Positions 25,207-33,068 are shown, numbered from the stretch's first letter. The stretch is 34,600 nucleotides of DNA from Sulfurovum sp. (GCA_027068485.1 JAMOSB010000006.1:1-34600); one strand, 5' to 3'. The notes: generated by a model from the sequence alone, not told the origin. Numbers and translations: made by a program.

Positions 25207-25401
25207 ATGCCGATAAAACCCCCGATCTATAAACTCAGTTGTCCACTCTGTGGATATAGTAAGCTAGTTGAGATCAAGAGTGATCTACTTTGTTCAGAGG
25301 ATCTCCAAGCACTCTCCACCACCTGTCCTAAGTGTGGAGAGACGATGCAAAGGGTACCCCTTGGGCTGATTGAACAGCTCATTATTAAACTCAAACCCTA
25401 A
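25207..25401 (+). CDS. Small zinc-ribbon protein
   Basis: 64 residues with two CxxC knuckles, CPLCG (12-16) and CPKCG (40-44), which should bind one zinc. Flanking parts are short: a proline/isoleucine lead and a hydrophobic helix, LIEQLIIKLKP, at the end. Function unknown; such ribbons often bind nucleic acid or a partner. AAGGAG is 9 bases before the ATG. It follows the 178-residue gene after 29 bases and precedes the MYG1-like gene after 45. Confidence 0.75.
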   Translation: MPIKPPIYKLSCPLCGYSKLVEIKSDLLCSEDLQALSTTCPKCGETMQRVPLGLIEQLIIKLKP

Positions 25402-25446
25402 TAGGGGATAGCGTAAGAGTAAAATTTTATACGATAAAGGAAATAG

Positions 25447-26220
25447 ATGAATATAGCCACACACAATAAGATATTTCATGCAGATGAGGTGACAGCAGTT
25501 GCACTACTCCATGTATTTACCCAAGAGACGATAACCGTTACACGCGTGGATCATGATACAGAGGATTTCTCTGCCTATGATATGGTGATCGATATCGGAA
25601 AGCAGTTTGATGGTATCAAACGCTTTGATCATCATCAGTACAAAGGAGGAAAAAGTAGTGCAGGACTGATCTGGGACTACTTAGGCTTGGAGAAATCCTA
25701 CCCCAAGATATCCAAGCTCATCAAGCGTGTCGATGATAACGATACAGGTATAGCCAAGGCAGAGCCGTTTGAGTATTCGAGTCTGATTCGATGCTACAAT
25801 CACCAAGCGATCCATAGCCAAGCCCAAGAGAAGCAGTTTGAAAAAGCAGTGAAGTTTGCGATGACAATACTCATCTCACTGGCAGAGGCACAAGAGGCGA
25901 TAGAAGATGCCAAATCTATCGTAGCCAACTCATTTTTGTTTGATGGAAATCCTGCTATCCTTGAGCTGGAGCATTTTACGCCTCACTGGACGAGTTATAT
26001 CAATGGGGAGTTGACACCCCATATCAAAGCTGTCGTCTGGGAGGATGAAGAGGAGTCAAACTACAAAGTCAAGATCCCACCCAAAAAGCTAGGTTCATTT
26101 AAGCTCAATGGCAAACCCTTGCTAGCAGATAGTAGAATGACATTTGTTCATAGTGCAGGATTTTTTGCGATTGCTCCAGATGAAGAGACAATGAAGCACT
26201 ACCTTAAGCAATCGGTATAG
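25447..26220 (+). CDS. MYG1-family DHH-like phosphoesterase
   Basis: 257 residues of the MYG1/UPF0160 family, related to DHH phosphoesterases; eukaryotic MYG1 is a 3'-5' RNA exonuclease. Metal-site motifs: THNKIFHADE (His6, His11, Asp13), VIDIGKQFD (Asp49), RFDHHQY (Asp61, His62, His63) and RVDDNDTG (Asp96/97). The C-terminus has the family's substrate motif ADSRMTFVHSAGFFAIA. It is a little shorter than eukaryotic members. DHH relatives cleave short RNAs and cyclic nucleotides, so a role in removing cOA or trimming RNA here is conceivable but pure inference; MYG1 also occurs in genomes without CRISPR. A TAAAAT box lies at 25420-25425, with AAAGG before the ATG. Confidence 0.88.
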   Translation: MNIATHNKIFHADEVTAVALLHVFTQETITVTRVDHDTEDFSAYDMVIDIGKQFDGIKRFDHHQYKGGKSSAGLIWDYLGLEKSYPKISKLIKRVDDNDTGIAKAEPFEYSSLIRCYNHQAIHSQAQEKQFEKAVKFAMTILISLAEAQEAIEDAKSIVANSFLFDGNPAILELEHFTPHWTSYINGELTPHIKAVVWEDEEESNYKVKIPPKKLGSFKLNGKPLLADSRMTFVHSAGFFAIAPDEETMKHYLKQSV

Positions 26221-26252
26221 TAAACTATCTAATAAAAAACAGTAGGAAGAGA

Positions 26253-27500
26253 ATGATGCAACAGACTAAGATGACAAAAGAGATGAAATTTAAGATGCTA
26301 TTAGAGTACCTAGAGGATTCTAGGAGTATTTTGGAGCAAGATAAGAAGAAATTAATGGAGAAAGTTAATTTGAAAGTGAAAGAATTTTCACTCTATCTTG
26401 GAGCATTATGCCATATTTTTCCAGACTATTTAGTCTGTACTCCTACCCACAATAATGAGTTGGAGTGTAGACAAATACAATCACTCTCCAATATCGATAA
26501 GATGATAAAAGAGAATCTCAAAAAACTTACAGCAGAGGTAAAGCTCTCCAATGATAAAGCCCTTAGAAAATATCGGATTATTTTAGAAGCATTTCACAAT
26601 AAAAAGGTTTTGGATAGTTATGATAAAGCCCTCCAAGAGAGCTTAGGGGAGATGTCGCAACGCAATTTGGATAAAGAGTTGAAGAAGTTTGTAGAGGTGT
26701 TTGATAATATAAAAGAGGTAAAAGAGGGTAAAAAAAATACCTATAAACTGATAAAGCCATTAGATATCTTTATTGAGTCCTTTGATCACGCTAATGAGAT
26801 AGGGTGGTTTTTCAATATGGCTCACGAGAGTGATCCCGAGTTCTTTGCAGGGTTGGAGCAGTTTACTCGTAAAGATAAAGATCTCTATCTCTTTAAAAAC
26901 ACACCTTTTGAAGATACTTCTACAATAGAGTCAAGTCAAAACTTCCAAAGACTCAAGAGAAACATAGAGGCAAGAGAGTATACAAAGATTAAATATCTCT
27001 ACGATACAAAAGAGTATGATAATCTTAAGCCTATCAAGCTAGTATTTGTAGATAATAACTGGTATGTTGCTCTGGTTGATACTGATAATATTCTTAGATT
27101 TGGTCGACTTAGTTTTATTGAGAGAGTGGATTATGGGTCTAAGAGGGGACACTTTCAGCCATCATCTATCGCGAAACAAAAGGAGTTTTTACTTCAAGAA
27201 CTTCAAAATGCGATGACACTATATGGTCAAGAGAAGCAAGTGGCCAAACTCAAAGCCTCGCCAGCCATAGCGAGGTACTTCCAAAAAGATATGAAAAAGT
27301 TTCTCTCCTCTCAGCAGTTTATCCAAGAGCTTGAGGATGGAAGCATCGAGTTTAGTGTAGAGTATACACAATACTTAGAGGTTCTCCCTTTTGTTCAGAA
27401 GTGGTTGCCTGATTTAGTTATATTAGAGCCACGAGAGTTGAGAGATGTCTACACTATGAAATTAACTACAATGCTACAAAATATGAAGGGTATCAAATGA
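26253..27500 (+). CDS. WYL-domain regulator coupled to a CARF-HEPN RNase
   Basis: 415 residues. The centre, IKLVFVDNNWYVALVDTDNIL then FGRLSFIERVD (about 260-295), matches a WYL domain, and the C-terminus (ARYFQKDMKKF, LEDGSIEFSV, VILEPRELRDVY) matches the WCX extension. WYL proteins are usually ligand-binding transcription regulators and several act on CRISPR operons. The N-terminal 180 residues are helical, Lys/Glu-rich, and lack a readable HTH of the usual kind, so DNA binding is uncertain. Its stop overlaps the next ATG (ATGA), so it is made with the CARF-HEPN RNase. AT-rich like the csm genes. Confidence 0.82.
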   Translation: MMQQTKMTKEMKFKMLLEYLEDSRSILEQDKKKLMEKVNLKVKEFSLYLGALCHIFPDYLVCTPTHNNELECRQIQSLSNIDKMIKENLKKLTAEVKLSNDKALRKYRIILEAFHNKKVLDSYDKALQESLGEMSQRNLDKELKKFVEVFDNIKEVKEGKKNTYKLIKPLDIFIESFDHANEIGWFFNMAHESDPEFFAGLEQFTRKDKDLYLFKNTPFEDTSTIESSQNFQRLKRNIEAREYTKIKYLYDTKEYDNLKPIKLVFVDNNWYVALVDTDNILRFGRLSFIERVDYGSKRGHFQPSSIAKQKEFLLQELQNAMTLYGQEKQVAKLKASPAIARYFQKDMKKFLSSQQFIQELEDGSIEFSVEYTQYLEVLPFVQKWLPDLVILEPRELRDVYTMKLTTMLQNMKGIK

Positions 27501-28969
27501 AAAAGGCAGTTATCACGATGTTAGGACTATTGAGTCATACGCAACCAAAGTATATCTGTAATAATGGAGAAGTAGAGAGGAGTTTTGAAGAGATGCAATT
27601 AGAAGATAGAGCCAACTATCTATTCTCAGAAGAGTTGAGTGGTTTTGCTCAGAATTTAACACAAAATCATTATATCAATACACTTCCCCTACTTATTGAT
27701 GTATTTAAAGATAGGGATATTATCCCTATCGCTACACCAAAAGCAAAAATGATTCAGGAACAATCATTAAAGTTTTTAGCAGTAGATGGGAGTTGTTTAG
27801 ATCATACTGTATTGATTAGTGAGTCTAATTATGAAGAGATTTTTCAAAAAATCTCTGAACTCCTACAAAATGAAACCTATGAGAGTTTTATTATAGATTT
27901 GACTCATGGGTTTAGGCATCTTCCCATTTTGATGATTGTCAATCTTATTATTGCATCGATTAAAGATGTAGAAAAAATAGAACATATCTTCTTTGCTAAA
28001 GAGATTGTTCCTTTTAAAGAGTATAAGATTATTGATCTACTTGATTATATTGATCTAGCCAAACTCTCTTTTGTATTAGAGAATTTCAATACAAATTATA
28101 CTGTTGGGAACAAGCTAGTTTTTAGAAAACCAGAGTATCAAGGTCTGGTAAATAGCCTTCAGGAGATCTCTGAACATATCTTGGCAAACTCTATTAAAAG
28201 ATTGCTTAAACCTGATGAAAACCTGATTCAAAGTACTATAGATAAGCTACAGGTCTTACAAAAAGAGGATACCTATATCGCTACTTTTTCCCACTCTATT
28301 GGTAGTATCATAGAGCATCTAGGAAAAATCGAAATCCTCAAAGATGAAGAGGAGTACATCAAGCTCTTTAAGTTTGCAGAAGTTATGCAAAAAAGAGATT
28401 ATCTCCTGAACTCTATCACACTCTTAAATGAGTCAATAGGGATGTTTTGTATTAAGCAGTTGATGAATATGGGAGATTCTATCGAACCTTTTATCAAAGC
28501 GTATCAAATCAAGATAGATCAAGCAGAGACTAACAAAGATAAGAAAGAGTTTAATATCTATAAGCTATCTCATCAATCTAAAAATATTATTAAGTTAGGC
28601 AATGGATTTAAGGGTGAGTTCCTCTCTAGTGATTCCATGAAAAGGAAAATCCTCGATAAGTTAAGAGAACAACATAATCAAAAGTTAATAGACTTAATCG
28701 ACAGAGTAGGAGATTTGAGAAATAATTTAGCTCATGGAAATAGTTCAGATGAGAGACAGGATGTTGAGTCGGAGATAAATAGTCTCTTAAAAGAGTATCA
28801 AACAATAGCTCGAATCCCTAATACTATTGATCTCAAAGCAAAAGAGAAGGAGCTACGAGAAAAAGCATTGAAAAAGCAAAAGATGAGAAAACCAAAAGCC
28901 AAACCAACAGGTATAGATGCACCTAGAGAGGAGATCGATAAACTTCAAAATATTTTTAATGGTAGATAG
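27497..28969 (+). CDS. CARF-HEPN ribonuclease, Csx1/Csx2 (TM1812) type
   Basis: 490 residues, type III accessory effector expected to be activated by cyclic oligoadenylate. The CARF-domain motif IIDLTHGFRHLPI (about 132-144) corresponds to the DxTHGFR loop in the TM1812/Csx2 family. The C-terminal HEPN domain has the RX4H motif in DLRNNLAHG (Arg408, His413), the RNase catalytic pair. A highly basic tail (EKALKKQKMRKPKAK) follows from about 455. It is the only evident cOA effector in the window and is coupled to the WYL gene through ATGA. No separate ring nuclease is recognised. Cognate cOA ring size cannot be inferred. Confidence 0.88.
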   Translation: MKKAVITMLGLLSHTQPKYICNNGEVERSFEEMQLEDRANYLFSEELSGFAQNLTQNHYINTLPLLIDVFKDRDIIPIATPKAKMIQEQSLKFLAVDGSCLDHTVLISESNYEEIFQKISELLQNETYESFIIDLTHGFRHLPILMIVNLIIASIKDVEKIEHIFFAKEIVPFKEYKIIDLLDYIDLAKLSFVLENFNTNYTVGNKLVFRKPEYQGLVNSLQEISEHILANSIKRLLKPDENLIQSTIDKLQVLQKEDTYIATFSHSIGSIIEHLGKIEILKDEEEYIKLFKFAEVMQKRDYLLNSITLLNESIGMFCIKQLMNMGDSIEPFIKAYQIKIDQAETNKDKKEFNIYKLSHQSKNIIKLGNGFKGEFLSSDSMKRKILDKLREQHNQKLIDLIDRVGDLRNNLAHGNSSDERQDVESEINSLLKEYQTIARIPNTIDLKAKEKELREKALKKQKMRKPKAKPTGIDAPREEIDKLQNIFNGR

Positions 28970-29000
28970 TGATTACATAGGAGTACAGAGCATCACGATC

Positions 29001-29032
29001 GGAGTCTCCCCCGCTATTGGGTGAGATTCTCC
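29001..29032 (+). ncRNA. Strong hairpin after the CARF-HEPN gene
   Basis: GGAGTCTCCCCC and GGGTGAGATTCTCC pair over 11 positions (one mismatch, two bulged T, loop GCTATT), 32 bases after the CARF-HEPN stop. No T-run follows, so it is not a classic terminator. It sits in a 170-base region without a gene and may be an attenuator or structured leader RNA for the small-gene block. A possible promoter, TTGACG (29089-29094) with TACTGC (29111-29116), follows. Low certainty of function. Confidence 0.35.
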
Positions 29033-29139
29033 AAAAGTGGATATACCCCAACGGTCACCTGCCAAACCCTCCGTTAGTTAGACTATTTTTGACGACTTCT
29101 TACTCTATACTACTGCTATCAATACTAGAGGAGTTGTGG

Positions 29140-29235
29140 ATGTTTATATTTCTGATTATTAACCTTGTTATCTTTATCTTAGAGATGATTTTTGATTTGG
29201 TTGTCGATATCTTGAGTTTTGGGTGGTTGTTTTGA
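29140..29235 (+). CDS. 31-residue membrane peptide
   Basis: ATG at 29140 with AGAGGAG 6 bases upstream. The product is almost wholly hydrophobic, starting MFIFLIINLVIFILEMIF and ending DILSFGWLF, one membrane helix with a few acidic residues. A longer in-frame TTG start at 29017 exists but lacks a ribosome site. The stop overlaps the next ATG (TGATG). Function unknown; could be a toxin-like or complex-stabilising peptide. Confidence 0.5.
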   Translation: MFIFLIINLVIFILEMIFDLVVDILSFGWLF

Positions 29236-29372
29236 TGGTAGTGAGTCGACCTAAAATACGCGATTTTCATAAGCTCAAGATCTTGCGAGGTGAGGCGCGT
29301 GGGTATACCAGTGTCATCGCCTCTAAAAAGTCCTATCGCCGAACGCCAAAGCATAAAAAGCCTCTCTATTAG
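29235..29372 (+). CDS. 45-residue basic peptide
   Basis: ATG at 29235 inside the preceding TGA (TGATG). The product begins MVVSRPKIRDFHKLKILRG and ends RRTPKHKKPLY, very rich in Lys and Arg and therefore likely to bind nucleic acid or membrane surfaces. No known family recognised. Coupled to the membrane peptide just upstream, so the pair could work together; whether it is a toxin-antitoxin pair cannot be told. Confidence 0.45.
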   Translation: MVVSRPKIRDFHKLKILRGEARGYTSVIASKKSYRRTPKHKKPLY

Positions 29373-29432
29373 ACTTTTTGTGTCGAGTTAAATGGCTATA
29401 GTTATACTAATCTATTACTAAAAAGGAAATCT

Positions 29433-29840
29433 ATGTTACCAGTAACTTTGATCGCACCAATTGTCAAATCTCTTCCCCTAGCGGAGATCGTCCCTTTTGT
29501 CAATACCCTACTCAACCACTCTGCCAATATGGCACGCATTGAGAAGGAGTATCAGTATAAGAGACAAGAGCTGAAGTACCACTACAAGCTAGAGTCTCAG
29601 CGGATAGAGTCTCAGCTCAAAGCCTTTAAGGTGATGGCAAAACACCAACAGCATCGCTTTGAGATAGGTCATAAAGAGCGTAAAGAGATCCTCAAAACGA
29701 TGCGAAGCCTTGCCACGAATCCGATACCTGCAAACCAACAGTTGATGGCACGACTGATGGAGGGGTATGAGCAGAGCCTACAAGACTCTGTGGGGCTTGC
29801 ACTTCCTAGTACCAATCAGATGATTGAAGGGGGGAGATAA
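29433..29840 (+). CDS. Coiled-coil protein, unknown
   Basis: 135 residues. A hydrophobic amphipathic N-terminus (MLPVTLIAPIVKSLPLAEIV) precedes a long charged helix (about 35-100: ARIEKEYQYKRQEL, ESQRIESQLKAFK), then a loose C-terminus. No recognised family. AAAAGG lies 6 bases before the ATG; possible -10 boxes (TATAGT 29397, TATACT 29403) lie just upstream. Its stop overlaps the next ATG (TAATG). Both proteins begin MLP and share a hydrophobic-then-coiled-coil layout, suggesting partners. Confidence 0.7.
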   Translation: MLPVTLIAPIVKSLPLAEIVPFVNTLLNHSANMARIEKEYQYKRQELKYHYKLESQRIESQLKAFKVMAKHQQHRFEIGHKERKEILKTMRSLATNPIPANQQLMARLMEGYEQSLQDSVGLALPSTNQMIEGGR

Positions 29841-30199
29841 TGTTACCATTTCTTATCGCTGGAGCAGCACTACTTTTGGTCGGAGGGGCAGTCCTTGAGG
29901 AGCGTGAGAGCAGTGCCAAACGACGCAGTACCCAAAAGCTAACAAAGCAAAAAAAATCCTATGAGCAGATGCTTCATCGACAATATCACAAGAGTCAAAA
30001 GAGTAAGAGCCACATACTCTTCAGGCAAATCAAAAATGAACAGACCAAGCTCAAAGCAGAGCGTCGTAAGCTCTATGGTATCCTCAACTCCCTCAAACGA
30101 GGCTCTCAACCCTATCGTAATCTTGAAGAGAAGATCGGGTATCTCAGTCAGCTGATCGAAGGGAAGCAACGCGATGCGGATAGGGTGCGTCAGGTCTAA
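29840..30199 (+). CDS. Membrane-anchored coiled-coil protein, unknown
   Basis: 119 residues. N-terminal membrane segment (MLPFLIAGAALLLVGGAVL, 1-19), then a strongly basic coiled coil (SSAKRRSTQKLTKQKKSYEQ onward) to the end. The membrane helix followed immediately by positive charge predicts a cytoplasmic body. Translationally coupled to the preceding gene (TAATG, GGGGAGA as ribosome site). No recognised family; part of a small-gene run before cas2. Confidence 0.7.
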   Translation: MLPFLIAGAALLLVGGAVLEERESSAKRRSTQKLTKQKKSYEQMLHRQYHKSQKSKSHILFRQIKNEQTKLKAERRKLYGILNSLKRGSQPYRNLEEKIGYLSQLIEGKQRDADRVRQV

Positions 30200-30260
30200 A
30201 CGATGCCCCCAAAGAGGGTTTTAGAGAAAATGTGTTAGGATAAAAATCAGAGGAGAGGTG

Positions 30261-30446
30261 ATGGCATTATCATTGATTGGTTTTGGGTGTATAGGAGAGA
30301 TAGGTATAGGGGTGGCGGTGATACCTACAGCTATAGTCGTGACAAGCGTCGTGGCGGGTAGTGCGATCGCGATAGGAGCATGGTATGGACTCTATCGTAT
30401 GGTAATAGCACAGCACAATAGTCCCCACTCCATAGATCTAGACTAG
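30261..30446 (+). CDS. 61-residue glycine-rich membrane protein
   Basis: Product starts MALSLIGFGCIGEIGIGVAV with a long Ala/Gly/Ile/Val hydrophobic region (about 1-50) that can form two helices joined by a short turn, ending HNSPHSIDLD. AGGAG lies 5 bases before ATG 30261 (a GTG one codon earlier is possible). It ends 13 bases before cas2, so it may be cotranscribed with the adaptation genes. Family unknown. Confidence 0.6.
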   Translation: MALSLIGFGCIGEIGIGVAVIPTAIVVTSVVAGSAIAIGAWYGLYRMVIAQHNSPHSIDLD

Positions 30447-30459
30447 GCTAGTGTGTAAG

Positions 30460-30735
30460 ATGAAACTACTACTCACCTATGATATTCAAGAGACCAAGGT
30501 AAGAACCCGACTCTCTACACTGCTAGAGAGTTATGGGAGACGGGTCAACTACTCTGTCTTTGAACTCGATATCAAACAGCACAAGCTCAAGGAGCTTCTC
30601 ACGGATATTGAGCAGTTTGGTACAGCACAAGACTCAATCCGACTCTATTACTTTTGTGAAGAGAGTATTGCCAAGTCGATAGAGCTTCGAGCCAGACCAC
30701 AACCTTTTGTTAAAGAGCGTGCCTATGTTGACTAA
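30460..30735 (+). CDS. cas2: Cas2 adaptation subunit
   Basis: 91-residue ferredoxin-fold protein that bridges Cas1 dimers in the spacer-integration complex. It begins MKLLLTYDIQETKVRTRL, with the conserved Asp8 after the first strand, and contains YGRRVNYSVFELDI (family motif: R-V-x-x-S-V-F-E) and DSIRLYYFCEES. The start is ATG 30460; a GTG 9 bases earlier is less likely. It overlaps RT-cas1 by 11 bases, showing that the two are made together. Composition is closer to the host than to csm genes. Confidence 0.95.
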   Translation: MKLLLTYDIQETKVRTRLSTLLESYGRRVNYSVFELDIKQHKLKELLTDIEQFGTAQDSIRLYYFCEESIAKSIELRARPQPFVKERAYVD

Positions 30736-32929
30736 ACGATTTGATCAGCTCTTTAGCTCTAACATACTTTTGGAGTATCTTGAATACTATAGAGAAGAGA
30801 GAGACTACCCTTTGATTAAATCCTCGATTAGGTCAGGGAAGTTTATCCAAATACTCTCAAAGGGGTATGTCCCAGATCCTTTAGTAGGATTTGATATCCC
30901 CAAATCCAATGGCGAGCGTAGGGGATTGGTCAAAGCCTCTATCGCAAGCAAGATAGTCCAAAAGTGTATCGCACACGCCCTTGGTGATGCGATCAATCTC
31001 AATGATAAAAGCTACGCCTTTCGTAAAGGCAAAGGAACACTCAAGGCGATTGGAAGAACCAGTGATTTTCTCAGAACCTACCCCTATGTAGCCAAAGGAG
31101 ATATTGATAACTTTTTTGATACGATCAATCAAGAGAAGCTTATGCTCCTCCTTAAGCGTATCATTGTAGATCCTAAGATTCTCTCTCTTATCGCACTTTT
31201 TCTCAAAAATGGAATGTTAAAGTCACACCAGTGGGTCGATAAACATCAAGGAATCTATCAAGGTGATAGCCTCTCTCCGCTTCTCTCCAATATCTATCTC
31301 CATCCCTTTGATATGGCACTAGAGAGACGGGGGATCACATTTGTACGATTTGCGGATGATATGCTCTTCTTTGCTCAGACCAAAGAGGAGTCAAAAGAGA
31401 TACTCAATACCGCACAAGCACTGCTCTCTACGCTTGATCTCTCTTTGGGAGAGGAGAAGAGTTATCTCTCTAGTCGAGCTAAAGGCTTTGAGTTTCTAGG
31501 GCTCTTTTTCCGTGAGAAGTCTATCCTTATGGATAGAGATCGACTTCTCAAAAAGCTCACGCTTCTTTCTGAAAAAAGTCGTAAAAAAAGCTTGGAGGAG
31601 AGGGTAGCCTTCTTTAATACCTATCTTGTCAATATCAAACGCTACTATCTCAAACTCCTGACCACCAATCATCAGCTAGTTTTGATCGATGAGCATATCG
31701 ATGCGATACTTATCCACAAAATTATCCAAGATAAGCAGACTAAAATCATCAACAATAAGTCAAAGTTTGTACAGATACTCACAGAGTTAAATGACCTTGA
31801 ACACCATACCACCCAAGAGAGAGTCCTACATGCCAAAGCACTAGTAGCTAAAGCGTATGAGGCGATTGCCCTCGCCAATCCAATGGATACAGCGACCAAA
31901 ACAATAGCAAAGAAGAAATCTTCCTTCCTCAAAGATGAGATTAAAAGCTCAGAAATCATCCTCAATGGGTTTGGTCTCTATGTCACCCTAAGTCGTGGTA
32001 AAGTCATCGTCAAAGAGTATGGTAAAGTGGTCAAAAGCCTTCCACTCAATTGGCTCACTCGTATAGTAGTCATGACAAAGAGGGCTTCACTCTCTACCGC
32101 ATTGATCTATGAGTGCAGTAGACGCAAAGTAGATATAGACTTTATCGAAAAACAACAACCCTACGCACAGATCACCTACTATACGACGATTAGCCATGCA
32201 CTTCACCTTAAACAGATGGAGATCAAAAAAACCCATAAAGGCTTTAAGATAGCCAAGTCTCTTATCAAGGCAAAGATCAAAAACCAGATTAATCTTATCA
32301 AATACCATGCACGCTATAGAGAGAAGCATAATACTGGGGAGTTTGAGCAACTACAACAAGCAATCACACTCATGGAGAAGATCTATAGTCGATGTAGTAG
32401 TGCCAAGAAGATCCCCACACTGATGGGGTTTGAGGGGAGTGCTTCGGTTGCTTACTGGGGTGCATTTGGACTTCTCATAGGTGTAGAGTCATTTCATCGA
32501 GAGACCCACAATGCTCCAGATAGTATCAATCAGGCACTCAACTATGGATACGCCTTTATCTATCACCGTATGCAATCAGCCCTACAAAAAACAGGAGTCA
32601 ATATCTATCACTCTTTTTTGCATACCACCCAAGCCAATAAACCTACTCTGGTATTTGATATGGTAGAGCCATTTCGTCAGCCCGTAGTCGATAGAGAGAT
32701 CATCTCTATACTCAACCGTGGGACACCTATTGCTTCTTCAAAAGGTAGACTAACCCAAAAAAGTATCAAGGTTATTACTCAGCATATCCAAGAGCGATTA
32801 GCCACACCCACACGATGGAGAAAAGGAAAATATAAGATACTTACCATCATTGAGGAACAGGCATTAGAACTTGCTCATGTCATTGGAGGAACCAAGAGTA
32901 GATATAAGGCGTTTGTAGTGAGATATTAG
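30725..32929 (+). CDS. Reverse transcriptase-Cas1 fusion
   Basis: 734-residue fusion, the central feature of the locus. The RT domain (about 1-300) is group II-intron-like: GDIDNFFDTI (motif A, Asp126), QGIYQGDSLSPLLSN, and the catalytic FADDM (Asp211/212). A linker follows, then Cas1 (about 405-734) with the three catalytic residues: Glu570 in GFEGSAS, His633 in YHSFLHT and Glu648 in VFDMVEPFRQP. All RT and Cas1 active-site residues appear intact. No Cas6 domain is fused; cas6 is separate at 18294. In characterised RT-Cas1 systems this enzyme with Cas2 acquires spacers from RNA. The start is ATG 30725 (TTG 30707 is weaker), overlapping cas2 by 11 bases. Confidence 0.97.
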   Translation: MLTKRFDQLFSSNILLEYLEYYREERDYPLIKSSIRSGKFIQILSKGYVPDPLVGFDIPKSNGERRGLVKASIASKIVQKCIAHALGDAINLNDKSYAFRKGKGTLKAIGRTSDFLRTYPYVAKGDIDNFFDTINQEKLMLLLKRIIVDPKILSLIALFLKNGMLKSHQWVDKHQGIYQGDSLSPLLSNIYLHPFDMALERRGITFVRFADDMLFFAQTKEESKEILNTAQALLSTLDLSLGEEKSYLSSRAKGFEFLGLFFREKSILMDRDRLLKKLTLLSEKSRKKSLEERVAFFNTYLVNIKRYYLKLLTTNHQLVLIDEHIDAILIHKIIQDKQTKIINNKSKFVQILTELNDLEHHTTQERVLHAKALVAKAYEAIALANPMDTATKTIAKKKSSFLKDEIKSSEIILNGFGLYVTLSRGKVIVKEYGKVVKSLPLNWLTRIVVMTKRASLSTALIYECSRRKVDIDFIEKQQPYAQITYYTTISHALHLKQMEIKKTHKGFKIAKSLIKAKIKNQINLIKYHARYREKHNTGEFEQLQQAITLMEKIYSRCSSAKKIPTLMGFEGSASVAYWGAFGLLIGVESFHRETHNAPDSINQALNYGYAFIYHRMQSALQKTGVNIYHSFLHTTQANKPTLVFDMVEPFRQPVVDREIISILNRGTPIASSKGRLTQKSIKVITQHIQERLATPTRWRKGKYKILTIIEEQALELAHVIGGTKSRYKAFVVRY

Positions 32930-33068
32930 CCTAAACTATTTACAGACTTTTTAGTTAAGATTAGATTCAGCAAAAAAGCTCTTACGGTCGCTAAATAGGG
33001 GATCTGCTCTCCTGCTAGGGGTAAATCAAATGTTGGCAAATCATCTCTTTGTCTCTAGGTATGGTATG

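Noticed and set aside
29140-29372. Toxin-antitoxin pair
   Set aside because: A membrane peptide coupled to a basic peptide is suggestive, but neither matches a known family; left as unknown small genes.
30725-31650. RT as part of a group II intron
   Set aside because: The RT is fused in frame to Cas1 and coupled to cas2; no maturase domain, intron RNA structure or splice context was seen.
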